DNA from: Chloroflexota bacterium
GTDB lineage: Bacteria > Chloroflexota > Anaerolineae > Aggregatilineales > Phototrophicaceae
Direction of reading: 5' to 3'
DNA: 36,094 nucleotides
Assembly (NCBI GenBank): GCA_023430545.1
Contig: JAEZAF010000101.1
Coordinates: forward strand, 1 to 36,094
The notes beneath the pieces were generated by a model that saw only the letters and a program-made list of their open reading frames with translations, ran no database searches and was not told the DNA's origin. The translations under genes and the position numbers were made by a program. This document shows, one piece after another, positions 15,282-23,403 of the stretch (position 1 is the first letter of the stretch; the number at the start of each line of letters is the position of its first letter).

Positions 15282-15425
15282 GCCTGAACTCAGATCATAG
15301 CGCAGTCCGCCGGGGAATTGGAGTTAAGAAAATGAGGTAAAGGTTTTTCAAAGGTAGGTATTTCCATCGGATCTTTAGAAATGGCGGACAATACACCCTT
15401 GCCTCACAAAACACGCGGAGGGTAG

Positions 15426-15446
15426 GGACACGGCATTGCCGTGTCC
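15426..15446. repeat. REP-like palindrome
   Basis: GGACACGGC-ATT-GCCGTGTCC, a perfect 9-bp stem with a 3-base loop, preceded by TAGG. The same TAGGGACA...TGTCC design occurs at 13743-13762, 24812-24833 and 24894-24913. It lies in the 262-base gap between the two GT87-like genes; nothing else was seen there. Confidence 0.85.
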
Positions 15447-15543
15447 GCTTGTAAACACCTGAACCGCGAATTAAATACCCACCTTTGTCAACGGGAAAGG
15501 GGGATGCACATGCGGGTCTGGCTGATCGTCATGCAAAATCACA

Positions 15544-16527
15544 TCAACTCAAAAAATACGCCGCGCCGTAGATCACCCACATCGACAGACTGATGGCGAC
15601 GGCCAGCAGCCGCCAGCGGATCGCCAGAATGCCAAGCAGCAGCACCAGCGAGTACAGTGCGATATAGGGCGTGAAAAAGAACCATGCGATGATACCGAGC
15701 GGTGGGTCCTGCCTGCGGAAGGCCCACCACGCCAGCCCCGCGCCGATGATCCACGACAGAAATGGAGACAGCGGCAGCAGTTTGGACGGCGCAAGGTTGA
15801 AAAAGCGCTCGACGCTCATAGTCTGGACGCGGTCGAGGATGTCGAAGATCCAGTTCGGCCACACGAGGCTGGATATGATCACAACCGCCACCCCGACCAG
15901 TACGATCACCGGCCATTTTCGCCAGTGGACGCCAAAATAGTAACCAAGCGCCAACTGCGGCTTGAGCAGCAGGAACACAGCGCTGATTTCGAGCGGGACG
16001 ATCAGGCCGATCAGGGCGAACCAGTCCACATTCATTTCGATGACCGCATCGAGCGCGATGAATGAGGTCAGCGTGATCAGCACGGCAGTGAAGTCTCCAC
16101 CGAAACGGTAGATGATGGCTGTCATCAGCAGGAAGTAGCACACGGCCTGCACCAGCACACTCAGCTCCAGTGGCAGCAGGGTGAAAGGGGCGATCAGTAT
16201 CAGAATCCACGGCGGATGCACGAAGCCGCCAACGGTATACGGCTGCGATGCGTTTTCGACGGCCCGCCGGAACAGATTCACCTGATCAAACCACACATTG
16301 ATGCCGTGATCGCGCAGCCACAGGGCCATCAGCCATGCGACCACCGCCAGTGCGACCGCCGCGATCAGGGCACGGGGTTCCGGCCAGCGCGGGACAATCG
16401 GGACATCGCGTGGAAGCAGGGGAGACCGGCGTCTGCCGTGTACTTCTCTGCGGACAGCCGTTCCTGCATCCTGTTCAGCACTTTGAAGTGTGAAATATCG
16501 GCTGATTTTCAACTTTTCCCTTTTCAC
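15544..16527 (-). CDS. GT87-like (DUF2029) multi-pass membrane protein, paralogue 2
   Basis: 327 residues and colinear with the gene at 14250-15281 over the whole membrane part. Near-identical stretches include ALDAVIEMNVDWF, FFNLAPSKLLP, FRRQDPPLGIIAWFFFTPY and FKPQLALGYYFGV (here LLKPQLALGYYFGV). The GT87-like features are INVWFDQVNLF (Asp81), QPYTVGGFVHPPW and the KPQ motif. The N-terminal cytoplasmic tails of the two proteins do not match. I chose GTG 16527 because GAGGTG lies eight bases upstream; an upstream TTG at 16569 lacks a ribosome-binding site. The pair arose by tandem duplication, and the REP palindrome sits between the copies. Function is inferred from weak motifs only. Confidence 0.72.
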   Translation of the reverse strand: MKREKLKISRYFTLQSAEQDAGTAVRREVHGRRRSPLLPRDVPIVPRWPEPRALIAAVALAVVAWLMALWLRDHGINVWFDQVNLFRRAVENASQPYTVGGFVHPPWILILIAPFTLLPLELSVLVQAVCYFLLMTAIIYRFGGDFTAVLITLTSFIALDAVIEMNVDWFALIGLIVPLEISAVFLLLKPQLALGYYFGVHWRKWPVIVLVGVAVVIISSLVWPNWIFDILDRVQTMSVERFFNLAPSKLLPLSPFLSWIIGAGLAWWAFRRQDPPLGIIAWFFFTPYIALYSLVLLLGILAIRWRLLAVAISLSMWVIYGAAYFLS

Positions 16528-16638
16528 GAAGATAACACCTCGATATAATAAGATAGGGTTAACGGCCAAAAACGTCGAAATTCTCCAGATTTTAAATCAT
16601 ATCCCCCAATCAGTTAGTTATAACGATAAGGAAGCCAT

Positions 16639-18492
16639 GTGACTCAGCTCAGGAGTGACATTCGTAACATCGCGATTATTGCGCATGTCGATCACGGTAA
16701 GACGACTCTCGTCGACGGCATGTTGAAACAGGCTCACGTCTTTCGTGATAGCTCCAATGTTGGAGAGCGTATCCTCGACTCCAACGCGCTGGAACGCGAA
16801 CGTGGCATCACCATTCTTGCCAAGAATACCGCGGTAACGTGGAACACCACCAAAATCAATATCGTCGATACACCCGGACACGCGGACTTCGGTGGCGAAG
16901 TGGAGCGTGTGCTGAATATGGTCGATGGCGCACTGCTGCTGATCGACTCGGTTGAAGGCCCCATGCCCCAGACGCGCTTCGTGCTGCGTAAGGCACTCGG
17001 CCTCGGCCTGCGGGTGATCGTGGTCATCAACAAGGTAGACCGTCCCAACGCACGTTTCGAGGAAGCGCTGAACGAGACCTTCGATCTCTTCATCGAACTC
17101 GGTGCTACCGACGAACAGGCAGAATTCCCGGTGGTATATGCCGTCGGCCTGACCGGTCGCGCTGGCTTCAGCCCTGACACGGTAGAAGACAATCTTGGCC
17201 CGCTGTTCGAGACGATCATCCGCGAAGTACCGCCGCCCGTGATCGATGAGGATGCACCCGCCAGGATGCTGGTCACCACGCTCGAATATGACAATTACAA
17301 GGGACAGATCGGCGTCGGTCGTCTGGTCAGTGGATCGCTGAAAAAGGGAATGAATGTTGCCCGCATCACCCCGCAGGGTGAGCGCACCACCGGCAAGATC
17401 GAGTATCTGTTCACCTATCATAATCTGAGCAAGGCCGAAGTTGAAGAAGTCCATGCTGGCGACATCGTCGCCTTCAGTGGACTGGCCAAAATCGGTATCA
17501 GTGACACCATCTGTGATCCGGCAGTCACCGAAGCGCTCCCGCCCATTCTGGTCGATGAACCGACCGTTCGCATGACCTTTGGTGTTAATACCTCGCCCTT
17601 TGCCGGACGTGAAGGCAAAAGCGGCTGGGGGACTTCCCGCCGCCTGCGTGAACGTCTGGAGACAGAGACGCGTCAGAACGTCGCGCTGCGCGTTGAAGAC
17701 GGCGACTCCCCGGATCGTTTTGTCGTCAGCGGACGCGGTGAACTGCATCTCGGCATCCTGATCGAGACCATGCGCCGCGAAGGTTATGAGTTCGAGGTCA
17801 GCAAGCCGGAAGTCATCTACCGTGCCGACCCCGAAACCGGTGAAATGCTGGAACCGATCGAGGACGTGCATATTGAAGTCGCTGACGAATCATCGGGTAC
17901 AGTTTTCGAACTGATGGGTGTCCGTCGTGGCACGATGATCAACATGTTCAGCGAAAACGGCACGACCTTTATCGAATACCGTGTGCCCACCCGCTTCCTG
18001 ATCGGGTTCCAGTCGCAGTTTATGCGTGCGACCAGCGGTATGGGCCAGCTTCATACCCTGTTTGCCGGATACGAGCCAGTCGTCAGTGCGGAGCCTCCCC
18101 AGCGTCAGTTTGGCAGCCTCGTCGCCGACCAGCTTGGGACGACCACCGCTTACGGTCTGGTCAATCTTCAGGCCCGTGGCACCTTCTTCCTCGAACCTGG
18201 CGTCGATGTCTATGAAGGCATGGTCGTTGGGGAGCATATCCGGCCAGAAGACCTGTCGATCAATGTGGCCCGCGCCAAACATCTCGACAACTTCCGCGCC
18301 AAGCCAAGCGAAACCAGTGCCGGCCTGAAGCCTCCGCGCCGCTTGAGCCTCGATGACTTTATCGAATTCATGGCGGAAGACGAACTGCTGGAAGTCACAC
18401 CGCAGAGCCTGCGCCTGCGCAAGCGTGTGCTCAATAACGAGCAGCGCCTGAAGAACGAAAAAGCCAAGCGCAAGATGCTCGAAAACGCCTAG
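16639..18492 (+). CDS. typA: translational GTPase TypA/BipA
   Basis: 617 residues, the usual length. G1 is AHVDHGKT (15-22), G2 RERGITI (53-59), G3 DTPGHADFG (77-85) and G4 NKVD (131-134). Domain II and the EF-G-like domains III/V follow, with SGRGELHLGILIETMRREGYE. The TypA-specific C-terminal region includes RLSLDDFIEFMAEDELLEVTP and SLRLRKR. It is a ribosome-binding GTPase needed under cold and other stress. The start is GTG 16639, with AAGGAA about six bases upstream; an overlapping ATG at 16637 runs straight into TGA. It is followed by two terminators. Confidence 0.98.
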   Translation: MTQLRSDIRNIAIIAHVDHGKTTLVDGMLKQAHVFRDSSNVGERILDSNALERERGITILAKNTAVTWNTTKINIVDTPGHADFGGEVERVLNMVDGALLLIDSVEGPMPQTRFVLRKALGLGLRVIVVINKVDRPNARFEEALNETFDLFIELGATDEQAEFPVVYAVGLTGRAGFSPDTVEDNLGPLFETIIREVPPPVIDEDAPARMLVTTLEYDNYKGQIGVGRLVSGSLKKGMNVARITPQGERTTGKIEYLFTYHNLSKAEVEEVHAGDIVAFSGLAKIGISDTICDPAVTEALPPILVDEPTVRMTFGVNTSPFAGREGKSGWGTSRRLRERLETETRQNVALRVEDGDSPDRFVVSGRGELHLGILIETMRREGYEFEVSKPEVIYRADPETGEMLEPIEDVHIEVADESSGTVFELMGVRRGTMINMFSENGTTFIEYRVPTRFLIGFQSQFMRATSGMGQLHTLFAGYEPVVSAEPPQRQFGSLVADQLGTTTAYGLVNLQARGTFFLEPGVDVYEGMVVGEHIRPEDLSINVARAKHLDNFRAKPSETSAGLKPPRRLSLDDFIEFMAEDELLEVTPQSLRLRKRVLNNEQRLKNEKAKRKMLENA

Positions 18493-18494
18493 CT

Positions 18495-18526
18495 CGAAAA
18501 CGCCTGGTCCAGTACAGGCATTTTCG
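18495..18526 (+). terminator. rho-independent terminator of typA (first)
   Basis: CGAAAACGCCTG and CAGGCATTTTCG form a 12-bp stem with one C-A mismatch. Confidence 0.75.
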
Positions 18527-18544
18527 CTGAAATGCACTCTGAGA

Positions 18545-18582
18545 GGCTGCTGTCTGACAGGATCAGGCAGCGGCCTTTTGCT
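18545..18582 (+). terminator. rho-independent terminator of typA (second)
   Basis: GGCTGCTGTCTGA pairs with TCAGGCAGCGGCC, using two T-G pairs, loop CAGGA, followed by TTTTGCTTT. A tandem backup to the first hairpin. Confidence 0.88.
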
Positions 18583-18669
18583 TTCTGTCACAGAAACAGG
18601 CCGCAGCGGACGCCCACGACTTGCAGGCATGTATCTCGTCGCTGCGTCAGCAGACTCCAGAGAAAAGCG

Positions 18670-19032
18670 CTAGCTGGCCTTCTCGTGGATGATCCGCTCG
18701 ATTTCGGCGACGGCTTCCTCGAACGTCTTGTGACCGCTGGCTTTTCCCTGACCCATCAGGTGCAGGATGTACTGCATGAAGGTACTGTCCTGAATCACCG
18801 CCAGATGCATGGTGTTGGGATGGCGTACCAGTTCTGGCAGCTTGCGTACACCGATCAGGTTGACAGGCAGGCGTGCGCCCGCGGTCTGCACCACGAAGTA
18901 AATCGGGCCTTCTTCCAGCTCCGCCAATACTTTCGTGATGACCTCATCCACTTCCTGAATCGTAATCTGGCCGTTGTAGGCCTGTAACAGGATACGCTTT
19001 TCGGCATCGATCCATTCAATCTGGTACGCCAT
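18670..19032 (-). CDS. small STAS/SpoIIAA-like protein, 120 aa
   Basis: 120 residues of alternating strand and helix: MAYQIEWIDAEKRILLQAY, TIQEVDEVITKVLAELEEG, IYFVVQTAGARLPVNLIG, then a helix with FMQYILHLMG and an amphipathic C-terminal helix. The pattern resembles SpoIIAA-like/STAS small regulatory folds, but I see no signature motif and the call is tentative. The start ATG 19032 has AGGA six bases upstream. A longer in-frame start at 19134 lacks a ribosome-binding site. It diverges from the exported hydrolase gene. Confidence 0.7.
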   Translation of the reverse strand: MAYQIEWIDAEKRILLQAYNGQITIQEVDEVITKVLAELEEGPIYFVVQTAGARLPVNLIGVRKLPELVRHPNTMHLAVIQDSTFMQYILHLMGQGKASGHKTFEEAVAEIERIIHEKAS

Positions 19033-19169
19033 GCGGTTTCCTCTTGCTGATGCTTTCTGATAAGTGCGATGCTGAGCCTGCTCAAAATGTTGCAGATTAG
19101 TTCCCCTCATTCTATATTGTGTCCGGTTAAACAAGATTAAGGAAATTACAAAAATGAAAGGATCGTGCT

Positions 19170-20246
19170 ATGTCGCGTAACATTCAGTCTGCACTGCGTC
19201 CACATTTCCATGATTTTCTGAAGCGATCTCGCGCATGGCTGATCGCCGCCCTGATGCTCGCCCTGTGTCTGCCAGTGATGTCGGCCTGGGCGCAGACGGA
19301 GGAACCAACCGAAGATCCTGTGCCGGAACCGACCGTTGAAGTGACCCTGATCGCGACCGAAGAGCCAACCGAAGAACCGACTGCCGAGCCAACATCAGAA
19401 GAGACGGTCGAATCCACAACGGAAGAGACGCCGGAATCGACCCCAGAGGAAACGACTGAGGTGACACCGGAAATCACTGTTGAACCGACCGCCGAAGAAA
19501 CCTCCGATGTGACGGCTGAACCGACTGCCGCGCCGACACTGGCACCCACTCCAGTCGCAACGACTGCGCCGGTCGAAGTCGAAGTGGAAGCCCCTGACGG
19601 CCAGATCCTGCGGGGCAGCTACTACGCGGTCGCGGCGTCTGAGCTTCCGGATACCGGTGCGCCTGCCGTCCTGTTGATGCACATGAACAACAGCAACCGT
19701 GATGCGTGGCGTCCGGTGATCCAGCCGCTGGTGGATGCCGGTTACAACGTGCTGACGGTCGATCTGCGCGGCTTTGGCCGGACAGGTGGCAGCCGTGACT
19801 GGGAGCTGGCGCGGACCGATGTGCTGACCTGGCTGGAATGGCTGCGGACTCAGCCGGAGGTCGATGCGGCATTTGTCTCGACGATGGGGGCCAGCATCGG
19901 GAGTAATCTTGCGGTAGTCGGCTGCGGGGATGATCCCGACTGCGTGACGGCGATTGCACTTTCGCCAGGGCTGGATTATTTCGGTGTCAAACCAGCAGAA
20001 GCACTGGAAACGACACTGGAGAATCGCTCGGCGCTGATTGTCACCGCGCATAATGACAGACAGAGCGTCAGCGGCGTCGGTGGCATGCTGGAGGCGGCGG
20101 AAGGGGAAGTTGGGCTGCGCATCTTCACTGGAGCCTCGCACGGGACGAACCTTTTCCTGAATTATGGTGACCGCCTGATCCCGCTGATTATCGACTGGCT
20201 GGATGAACACAACGCCGCGAAGCTGAAGACGATCACAGGCAGTTAG
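19170..20246 (+). CDS. exported alpha/beta hydrolase with Thr/Glu/Pro-rich stalk
   Basis: 358 residues. The signal peptide is residues 1-42 (KRSR then WLIAALMLALCLPVMSAWAQ). A low-complexity stalk of about 95 residues follows (42-136), made of EEPTEEPT, EETPESTPEE and EPTAAPTLAP repeats. The alpha/beta hydrolase domain is about 140-345, with LLMHMNNSNRDAW, TVDLRGFGRTGG and the nucleophile elbow GASIG (Ser242). The catalytic His is in GASHG (His324). It is probably an esterase or dienelactone-hydrolase-like enzyme held away from the membrane or wall. The start ATG 19170 has AAGGAT about six bases upstream. Substrate unknown. Confidence 0.88.
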   Translation: MSRNIQSALRPHFHDFLKRSRAWLIAALMLALCLPVMSAWAQTEEPTEDPVPEPTVEVTLIATEEPTEEPTAEPTSEETVESTTEETPESTPEETTEVTPEITVEPTAEETSDVTAEPTAAPTLAPTPVATTAPVEVEVEAPDGQILRGSYYAVAASELPDTGAPAVLLMHMNNSNRDAWRPVIQPLVDAGYNVLTVDLRGFGRTGGSRDWELARTDVLTWLEWLRTQPEVDAAFVSTMGASIGSNLAVVGCGDDPDCVTAIALSPGLDYFGVKPAEALETTLENRSALIVTAHNDRQSVSGVGGMLEAAEGEVGLRIFTGASHGTNLFLNYGDRLIPLIIDWLDEHNAAKLKTITGS

Positions 20247-20274
20247 GGGCATGTGAAAATTGGGTGTCAGGGTG

Positions 20275-20292
20275 GGCCGGAAGAATCCGGCC
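20275..20292 (+). other. GC hairpin after exported hydrolase
   Basis: GGCCGGA-AGAA-TCCGGCC, a perfect hairpin 29 bases past the stop, without a T run. Possible 3' stabiliser or pause site. Confidence 0.4.
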
Positions 20293-20371
20293 TCTGCGAT
20301 GATCTGTTGCAGGATAAAGTCCTGACGCCGTGTTGGACTTTCTGTAAGGGATGGCTCTTTCTGAGGGCTGC

Positions 20372-20407
20372 GAAACGACGTTACAATAGGTGGCGTCGTT
20401 TTCTTTT
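20372..20407 (+). terminator. terminator overlapping the HAD gene promoter
   Basis: AAACGACG (20373-20380) and CGTCGTTTT form a stem followed by CTTTT, a good intrinsic terminator. TACAAT at 20382-20387, with TTTCTG about 18 bases upstream, sits in its loop and could be the -10 of the HAD gene, which starts at 20420. Confidence 0.6.
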
Positions 20408-20419
20408 CGCACTCATTCA

Positions 20420-21103
20420 ATGGATCAACCGATGCTTATCCTCTTTGATATTGACGGAACGCTGCTCAACGCCAACGGCGCGGGACGCGAATCCACACGG
20501 CACGCCATGCTCGATGTGTTCGGTACGGCGGCGGACATCGATAATCACCATTTCGGCGGTAAGACCGACTGGTTCACGCTGGTAGAACTGCTGTCCCCCC
20601 ATGGGTTTGACGCGGACGCCATCTTTGCGCGGATGCCGGAATACGAAACCACGATTGAAGGCCATCTGGAGCGTGTCATCACCGAACGTGGTGCGACACC
20701 GTATCCCGGTGCGCTGGAAGTCGTGCAGGCACTGCGCGAACGTCCCGGCGTGCTGCTCGGAATCGTTACCGGGAATGTCTCGCGCACAGCGCCTGTCAAG
20801 CTGCGGGCGGCGGGGTTTGATCCGGCGTGGTTCCCGGTGGGCGCGTATGGCAGTGAGGCCATCGAGCGTGATGATCTGCCGGGGCTGGCACTCAAACGGG
20901 CGATTGAGCACGCCAAGCGCGACTGGCAGCCGCATGAGGTGATCGTGATCGGCGATACCGTGGCGGATATTCAGTGTGCGCGGGCGGCGGGTGCAAAGGC
21001 GATTGCGGTCTGTACGGGCTTCTGCCCTCGTGAAGAACTGGAAGCCGCCCGGCCCGACGTGCTGCTGGACGACCTCACCGGTCTGCTGGCTGTGCTGAGA
21101 TAA
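20420..21103 (+). CDS. HAD-superfamily phosphatase (phosphoglycolate phosphatase-like)
   Basis: 227 residues. Motif I is FDIDGTLL, with nucleophile Asp10 and acid Asp12. Motif II is GIVTGNVS, the motif III lysine is in GLALKRAIEH, and motif IV is VIGDTVADIQCAR. A helical cap lies between motifs I and II. The layout fits the Gph/PGPase-like branch that hydrolyses small phosphate esters; the exact substrate is unknown. The start is not certain: ATG 20420 has no Shine-Dalgarno, and ATG 20432 is an alternative. If transcription begins near 20394 the mRNA leader is short. The gene is convergent with the AT-rich pair. Confidence 0.92.
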   Translation: MDQPMLILFDIDGTLLNANGAGRESTRHAMLDVFGTAADIDNHHFGGKTDWFTLVELLSPHGFDADAIFARMPEYETTIEGHLERVITERGATPYPGALEVVQALRERPGVLLGIVTGNVSRTAPVKLRAAGFDPAWFPVGAYGSEAIERDDLPGLALKRAIEHAKRDWQPHEVIVIGDTVADIQCARAAGAKAIAVCTGFCPREELEAARPDVLLDDLTGLLAVLR

Positions 21104-21105
21104 AA

Positions 21106-21131
21106 AGCGAATGTTCATATGAACATTCGCT
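21106..21131. terminator. 26-bp perfect palindrome terminator
   Basis: A perfect palindrome centred on CATATG, with arms AGCGAATGTTCAT. On the minus strand it is followed by TTTTTATC, so it terminates the exported-protein pair that ends at 21185. On the plus strand it lies 3 bases after the HAD stop and may also act there, though without a T run. Confidence 0.85.
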
Positions 21132-21184
21132 CTGAACTAGAGTTAGGATATTAGTCCACAGATATTGTCGAGTTTACTTGATCA

Positions 21185-21694
21185 TCAACAACCCACTTGG
21201 CTTCCCTGATACTTCGTTTTTGATGAAGGGTTTGGACTCCCCGCACTGTATTCAGAGAAAAACGCATTAGGAGGATCTCCAGCTGAATTTGTTGCTCTAG
21301 TATCTACCAATTTGTGTTTTGAATGTACGTAGTTAGGATTACCGGCATAGTTGAGAAACGTATGCCGCACACTCCATTTATTGAAATGTGGTCCTGTATT
21401 TATTTCTGCATATAACTTTTGACCGAGGAAACAATTTGTCCCAGAGGAACGCCATACGCGAGACTCCAACACCAATTTTTGAAAGGTAATGTACGGTGCT
21501 CCTGATCCTGCCGGAATAACTCCGTTAGTCTCCCCAGCGTAACCGTTTGATGTGATTAGATCGGTTACTCCTTGAATTCTGTAATGATCATTATTGTTTA
21601 TCCAATAATCATATGCAGGTGCAGCCGCAAGTATGGAGCTAACAACAAGGAGCATCACACCAATGAATAGAGCAAATCTTGTAAACTGTTTCGT
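21185..21694 (-). CDS. exported protein of unknown function with probable ACG start
   Basis: 169 residues if ACG 21694 is the start. Between the in-frame TAG at 21715-21713 and the tandem GTG-ATG at 21658-21653 there is no ATG, GTG or TTG. Reading from ACG gives a textbook signal peptide: KQFTRFALFIGVMLLVV, then SSILAAAPA. AGAGGA (21707-21702) lies exactly seven bases before the ACG. The internal GTG would lose the basic n-region and has no ribosome-binding site. The mature part (YDYWINNNDHYRIQG ... VRHTFLNYAG) has two cysteines, TNCF and the terminal Cys, which could form a disulfide. I do not recognise a family. It lies 18 bases after the upstream exported protein, so the two are one operon. 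Low GC relative to neighbours. Confidence 0.7.
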   Translation of the reverse strand, partial: TKQFTRFALFIGVMLLVVSSILAAAPAYDYWINNNDHYRIQGVTDLITSNGYAGETNGVIPAGSGAPYITFQKLVLESRVWRSSGTNCFLGQKLYAEINTGPHFNKWSVRHTFLNYAGNPNYVHSKHKLVDTRATNSAGDPPNAFFSEYSAGSPNPSSKTKYQGSQVGC

Positions 21695-21712
21695 GATCAG
21701 GTCCTCTGTAAG

Positions 21713-22537
21713 CTACTTTGCACTGTTAGGCAATGGAATGATGCCGTTGAGGAGTATAGGTTCAATACCGTAACTTACCGTGTTAGCCAACACAAAACCT
21801 AATAAACCCTCCAAATCCTCAGGTGACTCAACCCATGATGCAGTAGCACCGTGCGTTGCCCCTCCTGAAAGATGACCTAGCTCAGGATCATCACAGGTTT
21901 CTAAAGAGGAATGGTGAATACTATCGAGTGCTTTCTGATATTCTACTGAGTCCATCGACGCGGTTCCATGTTGGGGATCGGTAACCTCAGCGTGATACAT
22001 GAGATAAACATAGAAGTCTTGATCCAAAAATTCCGTGTCATGTTTTTTTCCCATGCATACGTCACCGATCAGATCAGCAAGTGGGTCGACATCAATATTG
22101 ATCCCTGCGATGATCACGCCGCTGCGGTAGGCTTCCTTGAACCATTCCACGTCCACCCGATCTAGCATTGATTCGTGGATAAAGATGATCTGAAAAGCGG
22201 TTTCTTCATTGAGTTTCTCGAAGGTGTTCCAGTCACTAATGACTCTCGCACCTGTCTGTTCAGCCATATAGTCCGCAGAAACATAGATATCATGCGTCGT
22301 GGCGTTTTCTGTAATCAGATAAGCGATATTGAAATCAGTAAGATTTCTGCTTAGAAATTTCTCAACCCATACCTCATTGTAAGCTTGGGTTTGCGCATCT
22401 GCTGCTGCCTGCTCTTCTGGCGAAAGTTCTACTATCGGTCCATCAGGGTGAGGTTCTTCACCTTCCTGAGCGGAGGCTGTTAGGGTACTTGCAAACAGCA
22501 TTACCAGTAAAATGAGTAAACTTCCCTTGCGAATCAT
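21713..22537 (-). CDS. exported protein of unknown function, 274 aa
   Basis: The signal peptide is residues 1-23 (IRKGSLLILLVMLFASTLT, then ASA). The mature protein starts with an acidic, Pro-rich segment and a helix (SPEEQAAADAQTQAYNEVW). An alpha/beta part follows, with FNIAYLITENATTHDIYVS, ARVISDWNTFEKL, AFQIIFIHESML and YRSGVIIAGINID. Two Cys and several His are present (DVCMGKKHD, SIHHSS, ETCDD, GGATHGATASW). I do not recognise a family; the middle looks like a Rossmann-like sheet. I chose ATG 22537 because AGGAG lies eight bases upstream. It is followed 18 bases later by a second exported protein. Codon use is visibly AT-richer than neighbouring genes. Confidence 0.78.
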   Translation of the reverse strand: MIRKGSLLILLVMLFASTLTASAQEGEEPHPDGPIVELSPEEQAAADAQTQAYNEVWVEKFLSRNLTDFNIAYLITENATTHDIYVSADYMAEQTGARVISDWNTFEKLNEETAFQIIFIHESMLDRVDVEWFKEAYRSGVIIAGINIDVDPLADLIGDVCMGKKHDTEFLDQDFYVYLMYHAEVTDPQHGTASMDSVEYQKALDSIHHSSLETCDDPELGHLSGGATHGATASWVESPEDLEGLLGFVLANTVSYGIEPILLNGIIPLPNSAK

Positions 22538-22765
22538 AACATCATCTCCTGCCATCAGTGGCACTTTGGATATTATCGCCTATAAATACTATCTACAGGT
22601 GGTAACAGTATATATGGTGGGGGGGAGAGCATGTCAATATTAATACTAGGCGGAAAATCGTAATAATTATCGGCTTCGGTGGGATACTACAAATTTGATC
22701 CATGTGTTACGTAATATTAACTAATGTGGCGAACAGTGGAATATACAGTGCGTTCTCACTATTGG
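22538..22765. other. AT-rich intergenic stretch
   Basis: 228 bases with AT tracts such as TATATATGG, a nine-G run near 22618 and AATAATTATCGG. On the minus strand GATAATATC near 22575 could be part of the promoter of the exported-protein pair. No ORF or RNA recognised. It forms the right edge of the AT-rich segment. Confidence 0.4.
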
Positions 22766-23032
22766 TCAGCGGGTGGCGGCGAATGCATCGAGTTCCTGCA
22801 TGGAGTCGAAGCAGGCGAATGTCGGTCCGAACGAGAAGGCGGCAAGTCCCTGACAGTAGAGCGGTCCTTGTTGCATCGTCCCCAGATCAGACTTTCGGAC
22901 AAGTACGCCGTAGTAATCGACCACAGGATCATAAGTGCGGTCTATGAAAAAGCTGCCGAATGCGATCAGCGCGGCCAGCAGAACCATAACCACGTATTTC
23001 AGGCGTCCAAGTCTGTTTAATAGGCTGAACAT
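22766..23032 (-). CDS. small membrane protein, 88 aa
   Basis: One N-terminal membrane segment (KYVVMVLLAALIAFGSFF) with a basic start (NRLGRLK), and a short outer part with two Cys (LYCQG, FACFD) that could pair. No family recognised. The start ATG 23032 has GAGGTG four to five bases upstream. It lies 27 bases after the CsaA-like gene, likely in the same operon. Confidence 0.65.
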   Translation of the reverse strand: MFSLLNRLGRLKYVVMVLLAALIAFGSFFIDRTYDPVVDYYGVLVRKSDLGTMQQGPLYCQGLAAFSFGPTFACFDSMQELDAFAATR

Positions 23033-23059
23033 CCATCACCTCTCTGCTCATGCTTCGGA

Positions 23060-23398
23060 CTAAAACAGCTTACCACCGATCTGCGCCGGGATGGTCGGGG
23101 AAAGCATGGCCGCTTTGCCATCCTCGGTCGGGACGCCGAGAATCAGACACTCTGACATGAACCCGGCGATATTCCTCGGCGGCAGATTAACCACGGCGAT
23201 GATCTGCCTGCCGATCAGTTCTTCGCGGGTGTAGTGCGTATACTGCCCGGACGAGCGCCGGATGCCGATCTCGTCGCCGAAGTCGATGGTGAAGCGATAC
23301 GATGGCTTCTTCGCACGCGGGAAGTCCTCGACTTCGGTAATCACCCCGGTGCGAATATCGACCTTTTCAAAGTCCCCGAATTCAATCAGTTCGGTCAT
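23060..23398 (-). CDS. csaA: CsaA-like tRNA-binding (EMAPII/OB-fold) protein
   Basis: 112 residues forming a single tRNA-binding OB domain. FEKVDIRTGVITEVEDFPRAKKPSY is the standard opening. FTIDFGDEIGIRRSSGQ follows, then QIIAVVNLPPRNIAGFMSECLILG, as in CsaA and the C-terminal domain of MetRS. CsaA has been described as a secretion-associated chaperone and a tRNA-binding protein. It starts at ATG 23398, five bases after the stop of the upstream small membrane protein, with only a weak ribosome-binding site, so translational coupling is likely. Confidence 0.95.
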   Translation of the reverse strand: MTELIEFGDFEKVDIRTGVITEVEDFPRAKKPSYRFTIDFGDEIGIRRSSGQYTHYTREELIGRQIIAVVNLPPRNIAGFMSECLILGVPTEDGKAAMLSPTIPAQIGGKLF

Positions 23399-23403
23399 CA
23401 GCT

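Noticed and set aside
16618..17871. Minus-strand frame of 417 codons
   Set aside because: Antisense to typA, with all GTPase motifs on the plus strand.
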